Origin: Pseudomonas viridiflava | GTDB taxonomy: Bacteria; Pseudomonadota; Gammaproteobacteria; Pseudomonadales; Pseudomonadaceae | Direction: 5' to 3' | Length of the DNA: 37,642 nt | NCBI RefSeq assembly: GCF_001642795.1 | Contig: NZ_LKEH01000021.1 | Coordinates: forward strand, 89,394-127,035 | Shown here: positions 27,927-36,036 of the stretch, one piece after another | Layout: each line of letters opens with the position of its first letter | Position numbering within the stretch: the stretch's first letter is position 1 | Translations under genes and position numbers: made by a program | Notes under the pieces: generated by a model | The model's input: only the letters and a program-made list of their open reading frames with translations | What the model was told of the DNA's origin: nothing | Database searches by the model: none

Positions 27927-28664
27927 ATGCGTTCCGCGCTCGCCATTTCACTGCTGGCCGTTGTTCTCGGCGGCTGCTCCAGCTTTGCCGACCGCAACCC
28001 GGACGGCACCTGGATCAACCAGACCGCCATCGATGCCGCGGTCAAGCAGGGCAACCTGCGTCAGGCGCTGCTCGCCAACGGTCCGAATCTGGAGTGGCAG
28101 ATCAACTCCAAGGCCAATCAGGCGGTGTACTCCAACGGCTTCGAGCTGGGTGAAGGCAAGATTGTCAGTGCCGCTGAAGGCAAGCTGCACATCGACTTCT
28201 ACGGCAACTTCTTCGAAGACCTGAGCGTCAAGGGTGACGAACTGGTACAGGCAGCCAGCGAATCCGGCCCTGAGCAGCACTTCGAAAAACCGAAGAACAC
28301 CGTGCCCGAAGGCGCACAGCCGGGCAGCACCTTTGAAAAAGCGCTGTATGCGGCCTACATGGGTGGCAAATGGACCATCGTTGAAGGCGACGGTCAGGGC
28401 AGCACCGTGCAGTTCATGCCGGACGGCAGCGTCCAGGGTCTTCCGGAAAACGATCGCTTCGCGCTGTGCCTGGCTGGCGATTGCGCCGCCATGAGCGGTG
28501 AGTACGACAGCATGTGGCTGGAAAAGGCCGAGCAGGGTAATCCCTGGATTTTCGCTCGCAAGGGCAAGCAACTGGAGATTTTCCAGGCAGTGAATAACGC
28601 AGGGGCCGATCAAATGCCCGAACTGCGTCCGGGCACTCGCCGCTGGTTGCTTGAGCAGCAGTAA
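27927..28664 (+). CDS. Predicted lipoprotein of unknown function
   Basis: 245-residue protein with an N-terminal lipobox signal peptide MRSALAISLLAVVLGGCSSF (cysteine at 17). The residue after the cysteine is Ser, so outer-membrane sorting by Lol is expected. The mature part is acidic with no motif I recognise; it has a possible repeat of GKWTIVEGDGQGSTVQFMPD and SMWLEKAEQGNPWIFARKGK and a cysteine pair CLAGDC. It is 54 nt after ridA with AAGGAAGGA before the start, and is followed by a strong terminator. Function unknown; conserved at this place in Pseudomonas as I recall (PA5340 region). Confidence 0.85.
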   Translation: MRSALAISLLAVVLGGCSSFADRNPDGTWINQTAIDAAVKQGNLRQALLANGPNLEWQINSKANQAVYSNGFELGEGKIVSAAEGKLHIDFYGNFFEDLSVKGDELVQAASESGPEQHFEKPKNTVPEGAQPGSTFEKALYAAYMGGKWTIVEGDGQGSTVQFMPDGSVQGLPENDRFALCLAGDCAAMSGEYDSMWLEKAEQGNPWIFARKGKQLEIFQAVNNAGADQMPELRPGTRRWLLEQQ

Positions 28665-28690
28665 ATCCGGCATTGTGCAGTGGATCAGCA

Positions 28691-28717
28691 AAAAAGCGCC
28701 CTTCATGGGCGCTTTTT
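28691..28717 (+). terminator. Rho-independent terminator
   Basis: AAAAAGCGCCC (28691–28701), loop TTCAT, GGGCGCTTTTT (28707–28717): a perfect 11-bp stem with a T run, ending the ridA–lipoprotein transcript. Confidence 0.93.
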
Positions 28718-28784
28718 CGTTCACGCGGTTCGGCACTCTCGGAGCGTCAGCCGCCCTCCATAAACGAGTCGTCAGGGGTGAGAC

Positions 28785-29219
28785 ATGATAACGATATCCA
28801 GCCACTTCACGCCCTGGACCTCGCTGACCGGAGGGCTGTTGATTGGTCTCGCAGCCAGTCTGTTCATTCTGCTCAATGGCAGAATCATGGGTATCAGCGG
28901 GCTGCTTGGCAGCGTCCTTTCCCGCGTTGCCGAAGGCCGTACCGAAAAGCTGCTTTTTCTCTCGGGTCTGCTGGGGTCCCCCTTGGTCTGGTCGCTGGGC
29001 TCGTCGCTTCCCGAGGCGTCGTTCGATGCCAACGTCCTGACGCTGCTGGCCGCCGGGCTGATGGTCGGGATCGGTACCCGCTACGGCGCCGGATGCACCA
29101 GTGGACACGGCATATGCGGACTGTCACGCCTGTCGCCGCGATCCCTTGTGGCCGTCTGCTGCTTCATGGGCAGCGGTTTCGCCAGCGTTTATCTGATTCG
29201 TCATCTGGCCGGGGTCTGA
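28785..29219 (+). CDS. YeeE/YedE-type sulfur transport membrane protein, first half
   Basis: 144-residue membrane protein with about four hydrophobic segments and the family signature RYGAGCTSGHGICGLSRLSP near residues 98–120, whose cysteine in GCTSGHG is used by YeeE (TsuA) to relay thiosulfate or other sulfur through the membrane. This is the N-terminal half of a YeeE protein; the next gene encodes the other half. ATG 28785 follows AGGGGTGAG. The two-gene form is common in proteobacteria, often near sulfide-responsive BigR or a rhodanese; neither is adjacent here. Confidence 0.88.
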   Translation: MITISSHFTPWTSLTGGLLIGLAASLFILLNGRIMGISGLLGSVLSRVAEGRTEKLLFLSGLLGSPLVWSLGSSLPEASFDANVLTLLAAGLMVGIGTRYGAGCTSGHGICGLSRLSPRSLVAVCCFMGSGFASVYLIRHLAGV

Positions 29220-29221
29220 CC

Positions 29222-29641
29222 ATGCGCAAACTGACTGCACTGCTTACCGGTCTGATCTTCGGTCTGGGGCTCTACCTCAGCGGCATGACGAACCCGGCGA
29301 AGGTGCTGGCATTTCTGGACATCGCAGGCGACTGGGATCCGTCACTGGCTCTTGTCATGGCCGGCGCACTCGTGCCGAGCAGCCTTGCATTTTATGTGGC
29401 AAGGCGCCGCCAGACATCGCTGCTCGGCGCGGCCCTTCAAATACCGACGCTCAGGGTGATCGACCGCAGGCTCGTTTGGGGCAGCCTGCTGTTCGGTGCC
29501 GGCTGGGCCCTGGCAGGACTGTGTCCTGGCCCGGCGCTGGCGCTGCTACTGACCGGGCGATGGCAACCCGTGGTGTTCACCCTGGCACTGGTGGCGGGCA
29601 TGCTGATCTTTGCGCGACTTCAGTCCCGCAAGGCAACCTGA
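29222..29641 (+). CDS. YeeE/YedE-type sulfur transport membrane protein, second half (DUF6691 type)
   Basis: 139-residue partner of the preceding gene, 2 nt downstream. MRKLTALLTGLIFGLGLYLS and GMTNPAKVLAFLDIAGDWDP form the N-terminal signature, and GAGWALAGLCPGPALALLLT near residue 105 holds the second conserved cysteine of the family (GLCPGP). About four membrane segments. With the first half it would form one YeeE-like channel. The specific sulfur species is unknown. Confidence 0.88.
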   Translation: MRKLTALLTGLIFGLGLYLSGMTNPAKVLAFLDIAGDWDPSLALVMAGALVPSSLAFYVARRRQTSLLGAALQIPTLRVIDRRLVWGSLLFGAGWALAGLCPGPALALLLTGRWQPVVFTLALVAGMLIFARLQSRKAT

Positions 29642-29656
29642 GCGCCTGACTGGCGA

Positions 29657-30505
29657 TCAACCCAGCAGGGCGGCGTAACCCGCCTTGTAGTCGGGGTACA
29701 CCGGTACCCAGCCCAGCGCACGGGCGCGCGCATTGCTGCAGCGTTTGCTGCCGACCCGCTGCACGCTGACGTCGTCAGACCATTCGGTAACGCCCAGGTA
29801 CTCACGAATCCACGACACCACGTCAGCCAATGCAGCCGGGTCGTCGTCCACGCCCAGATAGCAGCTCTCCAGTGCAACGCCCCGATCATCGGCCTCAAGC
29901 AGATGCGCCAGCAGACCCGCTGCGTCGTCGGCGTGAATGCGATTGGCGTAGACCGGGGGATCTATTCTGACGCTGTGGCCCTGACGCACCCGGTTGGACA
30001 GATCTGCACGGCCCGGCCCGTAGATACCGGTCAATCTCACGGCCGTGGCGGGAAGGCCGCTGTTCAGCGCCAGCTGTTCAGCCTCAAGCATGACCGTGCC
30101 GGTATAGCCGACAGGTTCGGTTGCGGACGTTTCATCGACCCATTCACCCTCCTGCTGGCCGTAAACACCGCTGCTGGACACGAAAAACAGACGTTTGGGC
30201 CGTTGACCCTGCTCTTTGAGCCAGCCAAGCACATGGCGCAACCCGTTGACATAGGCGTCTCGATAACCGGCTTCGTCACGCTGCGAGGGCGTGGCGCAAT
30301 ACACCACGTAGTCGATCTGGCCCGTCGGCCAGTCAGCGGGTCTCGCGGTCGCGAACAGATCGCCCCGGATTGGCAAGACACCCTCGGGCAGCTCGGAAAC
30401 CGTGCGCCGCAGCCCATGGACAGACCAGTCATGAGCCAGCAGGCGCGTGGCCAGTCGGGAGCCGATATCGCCACAACCAGCGATCAAAACGGATGGGGCA
30501 GACAT
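29657..30505 (-). CDS. NAD(P)-binding epimerase/dehydratase-like protein (YeeZ type)
   Basis: 282-residue atypical extended short-chain dehydrogenase. The Rossmann motif is SVLIAGCGDIGSRLATRLLA (GxGxxG); FFVSSSGVYGQQEGEWVDET is the usual strand with SSGVYG; and the substrate part has TAVRLTGIYGPGR and YANRIHADDAAG. The catalytic YxxxK is not clear: GYTGTVMLEAEQL lacks the lysine. Proteins of this type are often annotated as sugar-nucleotide epimerases without proven substrate. It converges on the sulfur transport pair with 15 bp between stops. Confidence 0.88.
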   Translation of the reverse strand: MSAPSVLIAGCGDIGSRLATRLLAHDWSVHGLRRTVSELPEGVLPIRGDLFATARPADWPTGQIDYVVYCATPSQRDEAGYRDAYVNGLRHVLGWLKEQGQRPKRLFFVSSSGVYGQQEGEWVDETSATEPVGYTGTVMLEAEQLALNSGLPATAVRLTGIYGPGRADLSNRVRQGHSVRIDPPVYANRIHADDAAGLLAHLLEADDRGVALESCYLGVDDDPAALADVVSWIREYLGVTEWSDDVSVQRVGSKRCSNARARALGWVPVYPDYKAGYAALLG

Positions 30506-30608
30506 TGCATATCTCCACAGGAAGGTGATCAGACACCGTGTAAGTCATCAGAAAACGTCAAATATTCGGGCCAATATGTAAAAAAGATACAGTATTACTT
30601 TTGTTAAC

Positions 30609-30627
30609 AAGAACGATTTGCAATAAT
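30609..30627. promoter_or_regulatory. Candidate Fur box before exbB
   Basis: AAGAACGATTTGCAATAAT, read on the other strand, matches the Fur consensus GATAATGATAATCATTATC at about 11 of 19 positions. It lies 86 bp upstream of exbB, whose operon is iron-repressed by Fur in many Pseudomonas. The match is moderate. Confidence 0.4.
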
Positions 30628-30712
30628 GGCGACCCATTTGTTCCCCTGGAACGCCGAACGCAACGCACGGCGACTGGAACGATCACTTTCTATTCTCCCA
30701 GGTCAGGCCAGC

Positions 30713-31669
30713 ATGACACGTATCCAATCAATCGCTTCGCCAACCAAGCTATTCAGCCTGCCTCGCGCATGGCGCGGCATCGCGGCTCTCGTCCTGAGCC
30801 TGATGCTCGCACCCGTTGCACTCGCCGACCAGTCGGCACCTGCAACGCCGCCTGCCGCCACGGCCCCTGCAGCGACCAACGCCGCACCGGCGCCGGTTCA
30901 GGCTGACGCCGCAGCGCCTATGGAGACGCTGGAACCTGCCGCCGAAGACAACAGCCTGGGCATGTCGCACGACCTGTCGCCATGGGGCATGTATCAGAAC
31001 GCCGATGTGGTGGTGAAAGCAGTCATGATCGGTCTGGCCATCGCCTCGATCATCACCTGGACCATCTGGATCGCCAAGGGTTTCGAACTGCTGGGCGCCA
31101 AGCGCCGCCTGCGTACCGAAATCGCCAACCTGAAGAAGGCCCGCACCCTGTCCGAAGCCGGTGAAACCGCTGCGAAGGAAGGCACGCTGGCCAACCTGCT
31201 GGTTCACGACGCGATGGAAGAGATGCGCCTGTCCACCAACAGCCGCGAGCGCGAAGGCATCAAGGAACGCGTCAGCTTCCGCCTGGAGCGTCTGGTTGCA
31301 GCCTGCGGTCGCAACATGAGCTCCGGCACCGGCGTGCTGGCAACCATCGGTTCCACCGCGCCATTCGTGGGCCTGTTCGGTACCGTATGGGGCATCATGA
31401 ACAGCTTCATCGGCATCGCCAAGACCCAGACCACCAACCTCGCCGTCGTCGCTCCAGGCATCGCTGAAGCCTTGCTGGCAACCGCGCTGGGCCTGGTTGC
31501 CGCGATTCCTGCGGTGGTCATCTACAACGTTTTCGCCCGTTCCATTGCCGGTTACAAGGCACAGGTTGCCGATGCCTCGGCGCAGGTACTGCTGCTGGTC
31601 AGCCGCGATCTGGACCACCAGCCAGCTGCCGAACGCAGCCAGTCGCCACACATGGTCAAGGTGGGCTGA
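30713..31669 (+). CDS. exbB: TonB-system inner-membrane proton channel ExbB
   Basis: 318-residue inner-membrane protein of the MotA/TolQ/ExbB family. The N-terminus has a signal-like stretch (GIAALVLSLMLAPVALADQS) and an Ala/Pro-rich periplasmic extension typical of pseudomonad ExbB. Three membrane segments follow; the core signature is GVLATIGSTAPFVGLFGTVW and GIAEALLATALGLVAAIPAV. With ExbD it uses the proton gradient to energise TonB for siderophore and B12 uptake. ATG 30713 follows CAGG; the frame is open from 30626 but the upstream residues are not conserved. Confidence 0.95.
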   Translation: MTRIQSIASPTKLFSLPRAWRGIAALVLSLMLAPVALADQSAPATPPAATAPAATNAAPAPVQADAAAPMETLEPAAEDNSLGMSHDLSPWGMYQNADVVVKAVMIGLAIASIITWTIWIAKGFELLGAKRRLRTEIANLKKARTLSEAGETAAKEGTLANLLVHDAMEEMRLSTNSREREGIKERVSFRLERLVAACGRNMSSGTGVLATIGSTAPFVGLFGTVWGIMNSFIGIAKTQTTNLAVVAPGIAEALLATALGLVAAIPAVVIYNVFARSIAGYKAQVADASAQVLLLVSRDLDHQPAAERSQSPHMVKVG

Positions 31670-31672
31670 ACC

Positions 31673-32094
<422 letters not shown>

Positions 32095-32098
<4 letters not shown>

Positions 32099-32847
32099 TC
32101 ACTACGCGCCAAAAACTGACGCGCTATAGCGGTAGTCTGTTGTTGGTGCTGGCCGTGCACGCGATTGCGATCATCGTCGCTCTTCGCTGGCCGGCCTCTC
32201 AAGCCATCGAACTGCCTCCGGCAGCCATGATGGTCGAGCTGGCGCCCTTGCCGGAACCCGCACCGCCGCCACCGCCTCAGGTCGTCCAGCCGCCTCAGCC
32301 GCCCGCACCGGAAGAACAGGTGCAGGTGCCAGAGGTCGTTGAAGCGCCGAAGCCGGAAATCGTCGTGCCCAAGAAGGTGGAAAAGCCCAAGCCGAAACCG
32401 CAGCCGCCAAAGCCGCAGAAGAAGCCTGAGCCGCCAAAGCCCGAGGAAAAACCTGCCGAAGAGAAACCGGTAGACACGCCTCCGACCACGGCCAAACCCG
32501 AGAAGTCGGCTGCTCCGACACCGCCGGCACCTGCCTCGCCGCCAAGCAATGCGCTGCCAAGCTGGCAGGGCGACCTGCTGCGCCATCTGGGCAAATACAA
32601 GAAGTACCCTGAGGACGCCCGTCGTCGCGGCATGCAGGGTGTGGCTCGTCTGCGCTTCGTGGTGGATGCACAGGGCAATGTTTCGTCGTACGAGATTGCC
32701 AGCAGCTCCGGCAGTCCGGCACTGGATCGGGCGACCATGGAGATGATCCGTCGCGCGCAGCCTCTGCCGAAGCCGCCTGCAGAAATCCTCAACAACGGCA
32801 CCATCGAAATCCTCGCACCGTTCGTTTATTCGCTGGATAAACGCTGA
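32095..32847 (+). CDS. tonB: Energy transducer TonB
   Basis: 250-residue TonB protein: a short N-terminus, a membrane segment LLLVLAVHAIAIIVALRW, a long Pro/Glu/Lys-rich spacer that spans the periplasm (about residues 40–150) and a C-terminal TonB domain (YPEDARRRGMQGVARLRFVV, ALDRATMEMIRRAQPLPKPP). It contacts the TonB box of outer-membrane receptors for siderophores, haem or B12. Its start ATG at 32095 overlaps the exbD stop codon. Confidence 0.95.
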
Positions 32848-32850
32848 ATC

Positions 32851-32873
32851 GCACTTTTGTTACTCAAGAGTGC
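32851..32873 (+). terminator. Weak hairpin downstream of tonB
   Basis: GCACTTTT (32851–32858) and AAGAGTGC (32866–32873) can pair over 8 bp with one G·U, 4 nt after the tonB stop. The T tract is short (TTCT), so termination may be inefficient. Confidence 0.45.
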
Positions 32874-32878
32874 TTCTG

Positions 32879-32941
32879 ATAACGTGCGTCTATCGATTGC
32901 ACCCGCTATGCTGGGGCCGCAACTTCATGGACGCACGTTAT
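32879..32941. promoter_or_regulatory. Long inverted repeat spanning the oxyR promoter and start codon
   Basis: ATAACGTGCGTC at 32879–32890 is repeated as its exact reverse complement GACGCACGTTAT at 32930–32941, a 12-bp perfect pair with a 39-bp spacer; the right arm includes the first two bases of the oxyR ATG. TATGCT at 32907–32912 in the spacer is a likely -10 box. If transcription starts upstream of the left arm, the hairpin would hide the start codon. Confidence 0.6.
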
Positions 32942-33863
32942 GACTCTTACAGAATTGCGCTACATCGTTACGCTTGCCCAGGAACAGCACTTCGGCCACG
33001 CCGCCGAGCGCTGTCATGTCAGCCAGCCTACGCTGTCGGTGGGTGTCAAAAAGCTCGAAGACGAACTCGGTGTGCTGATTTTCGAGCGCAGCAAGAGCGC
33101 CGTGCGCCTGACGCCAGTGGGCGAAGGCATCGTCGCCCAGGCGCAAAAGGTACTTGAACAGGCTCAGGGTATCCGCGAGCTGGCCCAGGCTGGCAAGAAC
33201 CAGCTGACGGCACCGCTGAAAGTCGGCGCCATCTACACCGTCGGCCCTTACCTGTTTCCCCATCTGATTCCGCAACTGCATCGCGTTGCCCCGCAGATGC
33301 CGTTGTACATCGAGGAAAACTTCACTCACGTGCTGCGCGACAAGCTGCGCAACGGTGAGCTGGATGCCGTCATCATCGCGCTGCCATTCAACGAAGCCGA
33401 CGTGCTGACCCTGCCTCTGTATGACGAGCCGTTTTCTGTCCTGATGCCTGCCGACCACCCGTGGACTCAAAAAGAGACCATCGACGCCTCGGCCCTGAAT
33501 GACAAGAGCCTGCTGTTGCTGGGTGAAGGCCACTGTTTCCGCGATCAGGTGCTGGAAGCCTGTCCTACACTGACCAAAGGCAGCGAGGGCGCCAGGCACA
33601 CCACCGTGGAATCCAGCTCGCTGGAAACCATCCGCCACATGGTCGCGTCAGGACTGGGGATTTCGATTCTGCCGTTGTCGGCCGTCGACAGTCACCACTA
33701 CGCGCCCGGCGTGATCGAAGTACGTCCGCTGACGCCGCCCGTACCGTTCCGCACGGTTGCCATCGCCTGGCGTGCAAGTTTCCCAAGGCCCAAGGCTATC
33801 GAGATTCTCGCTGACTCCGTGCGCCTGTGTTCAGTGGCACGTCCCAAGACAGAAGCGAGCTAG
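32940..33863 (+). CDS. oxyR: Hydrogen peroxide-sensing regulator OxyR
   Basis: 307-residue LysR-family activator. The helix-turn-helix is in residues 1–60 (MTLTELRYIVTLAQEQHFGH, SQPTLSVGVKKLEDELGV). The redox pair is C199 (GEGHCFRDQ) and C208 (LEACPT), which form a disulfide on H2O2 and switch on katA/katB, ahpCF and other defence genes. It is followed by recG with an 11-nt gap, the conserved Pseudomonas pair (PA5344–PA5345). ATG 32940 lies inside the right arm of the inverted repeat described above; its Shine-Dalgarno is weak. Confidence 0.97.
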   Translation: MTLTELRYIVTLAQEQHFGHAAERCHVSQPTLSVGVKKLEDELGVLIFERSKSAVRLTPVGEGIVAQAQKVLEQAQGIRELAQAGKNQLTAPLKVGAIYTVGPYLFPHLIPQLHRVAPQMPLYIEENFTHVLRDKLRNGELDAVIIALPFNEADVLTLPLYDEPFSVLMPADHPWTQKETIDASALNDKSLLLLGEGHCFRDQVLEACPTLTKGSEGARHTTVESSSLETIRHMVASGLGISILPLSAVDSHHYAPGVIEVRPLTPPVPFRTVAIAWRASFPRPKAIEILADSVRLCSVARPKTEAS

Positions 33864-33874
33864 GCAGGAAGAAA

Positions 33875-35950
33875 ATGAGCGAGCTTTCCAAAGTCTCGGT
33901 CACCGCGCTCAAGGGCGTCGGCGAGGCCATGGCTGAAAAGCTGGCAAAGGTCGGTCTGGAAAACCTGCAGGATGTGCTGTTTCATCTGCCGTTGCGTTAT
34001 CAGGATCGGACTCGCGTCGTGCCTATTGGCGCGTTGCGGCCAGGCCAGGACGCGGTGATCGAAGGCGTCGTAAGCGGCGCCGATGTAGTGATGGGCAAAC
34101 GTCGCAGCCTGCTGGTGCGCCTGGGCGATGGCACAGGTGTCGTCAGCCTGCGCTTCTATCACTTCAGCAATGCCCAGAAAGAAGGCATGAAGCGCGGTAC
34201 TCACCTGCGCTGTTTCGGCGAAGCACGCCCTGGCGCGTCCGGCCTTGAAATCTATCACCCCGAATACCGTGCGATCACGGGCGACGAGCCTGCGCCTGTC
34301 GAACAGACCCTGACGCCGATCTATCCCTCGACCGAAGGCCTGACGCAGCAGCGTCTGCGCCAGCTCTGTCAGCAAAGCCTGGCGATGCTCGGCCCCAAAA
34401 GTCTGCCGGACTGGCTGCCGGATGAGCTGGCCCGAGATTATCAACTGGCTCCGCTGGACGATGCGATTCGCTACCTGCATCACCCACCGGCCGACGCCGA
34501 CGTCGAAGAGCTGGCTCTGGGTCATCACTGGGCCCAGCATCGTCTGGCGTTCGAGGAGCTGCTGACTCACCAGCTCTCCCAACAACGGCTTCGCGAAAGC
34601 CTGCGCTCGCAACGTGCACCGGCCCTGCCGCTGGCGAAAAAACTGCCAAAGCAATTTCTTGCCAACCTCGGCTTTCCGCCCACCGGCGCGCAGCAGCGGG
34701 TCGGCAAGGAAGTGGCCTACGACCTCAGTCAGCCCGAACCCATGCTGCGCCTGATTCAGGGCGACGTCGGCTCGGGCAAGACCGTGGTAGCCGCGCTCGC
34801 GGCCTTGCAGGCGCTGGAGGCCGGTTATCAGGTGGCGTTGATGGCACCGACCGAGATTCTCGCCGAGCAGCACTACATCAACTTTCAGCGCTGGCTCGAG
34901 CCGCTGGGCATCGGTGTGGCGTGGCTGGCCGGCAAACTCAAGGGCAAAGCCCGCGTGACCTCGCTTGAACAGATCGCCAGCGGCACACCGATGGTGGTCG
35001 GCACACACGCGCTGTTTCAGGACGAAGTGCAGTTCAAGAATCTGGCACTGGTCATCATCGACGAACAGCACCGCTTCGGCGTTCAGCAGCGTCTGGCGCT
35101 GCGCAAGAAGGGCGTAGGCGGCCTGATGTGTCCGCACCAGCTGATCATGACGGCCACACCGATTCCCCGCACGCTGGCCATGAGTGCCTATGCGGACCTG
35201 GACACGTCGATTCTCGACGAACTGCCGCCGGGTCGTACGCCGGTCAACACCGTGCTGGTCGCCGACAGTCGCCGAATGGAAGTGATCGAGCGGGTGCGCT
35301 CCGCCTGTGCGGAGGGTCGGCAGGCGTATTGGGTGTGCACGCTGATTGAAGAGTCCGAAGAACTGACCTGCAAGGCGGCCGAAACGTCGTTCGAAGAATT
35401 GAGCAGCGCGCTGGGCGAGTTGCGTGTCGGGCTGATCCATGGGCGCATGAAGCCTGCCGAGAAAGCAGCGATCATGGCCGAGTTCAAACAGGGCGCACTG
35501 CAGCTGCTGGTGGCGACCACGGTGATCGAAGTCGGCGTCGATGTGCCCAATTCCAGCCTGATGATCATCGAGAACCCCGAGCGACTGGGCCTTGCCCAGC
35601 TCCACCAGTTACGTGGTCGAGTCGGCCGGGGCAGCGCTGTCAGTCACTGCGTGCTGCTTTACCATCCGCCGCTGTCGCAAATCGGGCGACAGCGACTGGG
35701 AATCATGCGTGAGACCAACGACGGTTTCGTCATCGCCGAAAAGGATCTGGAGCTGCGCGGCCCAGGCGAAATGCTCGGAACCCGACAAACGGGCCTGCTG
35801 CAATTCAAGGTCGCCGACCTGATGCGTGATGCCGATCTATTGCCTGCCGTTCGCGACGCAGCCCAAGCCCTGCTTGAGCGTTGGCCGCAACATGTCAGTC
35901 CATTGCTCGAACGCTGGCTGCGTCATGGCCAGCAGTATGGCCAGGTGTGA
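33875..35950 (+). CDS. recG: ATP-dependent DNA helicase RecG
   Basis: 691-residue superfamily 2 helicase that remodels stalled forks and D-loops and branch-migrates Holliday junctions. The N-terminal wedge domain is about residues 60–150 (GVVSGADVVMGKRRSLLVRL). Motor motifs are Walker A GDVGSGKTVVAAL, MAPTEILAEQH, the RecG-type DEQHRFGVQQR box, MTATPIPRTLAMS, LIHGRMKPAEK and RLGLAQLHQLRGRVGRGS. ATG 33875 follows GGCAGGAAG; the open frame extends upstream into oxyR. Confidence 0.97.
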   Translation: MSELSKVSVTALKGVGEAMAEKLAKVGLENLQDVLFHLPLRYQDRTRVVPIGALRPGQDAVIEGVVSGADVVMGKRRSLLVRLGDGTGVVSLRFYHFSNAQKEGMKRGTHLRCFGEARPGASGLEIYHPEYRAITGDEPAPVEQTLTPIYPSTEGLTQQRLRQLCQQSLAMLGPKSLPDWLPDELARDYQLAPLDDAIRYLHHPPADADVEELALGHHWAQHRLAFEELLTHQLSQQRLRESLRSQRAPALPLAKKLPKQFLANLGFPPTGAQQRVGKEVAYDLSQPEPMLRLIQGDVGSGKTVVAALAALQALEAGYQVALMAPTEILAEQHYINFQRWLEPLGIGVAWLAGKLKGKARVTSLEQIASGTPMVVGTHALFQDEVQFKNLALVIIDEQHRFGVQQRLALRKKGVGGLMCPHQLIMTATPIPRTLAMSAYADLDTSILDELPPGRTPVNTVLVADSRRMEVIERVRSACAEGRQAYWVCTLIEESEELTCKAAETSFEELSSALGELRVGLIHGRMKPAEKAAIMAEFKQGALQLLVATTVIEVGVDVPNSSLMIIENPERLGLAQLHQLRGRVGRGSAVSHCVLLYHPPLSQIGRQRLGIMRETNDGFVIAEKDLELRGPGEMLGTRQTGLLQFKVADLMRDADLLPAVRDAAQALLERWPQHVSPLLERWLRHGQQYGQV

Positions 35951-36036
35951 TACAGGCTATGCTTTGGAAACCGCATGCGACCCAACTTGAATAAGGTGGT
36001 TATACTTCGGCCACTGTAGGAATTTGGACAAAGACC

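Noticed and set aside
32889..32910. Two CTAT tetranucleotides in the oxyR promoter as an OxyR autoregulation site.
   Set aside because: Their spacing (16 bp) does not fit the ATAG-N7-CTAT-N7-ATAG-N7-CTAT pattern.
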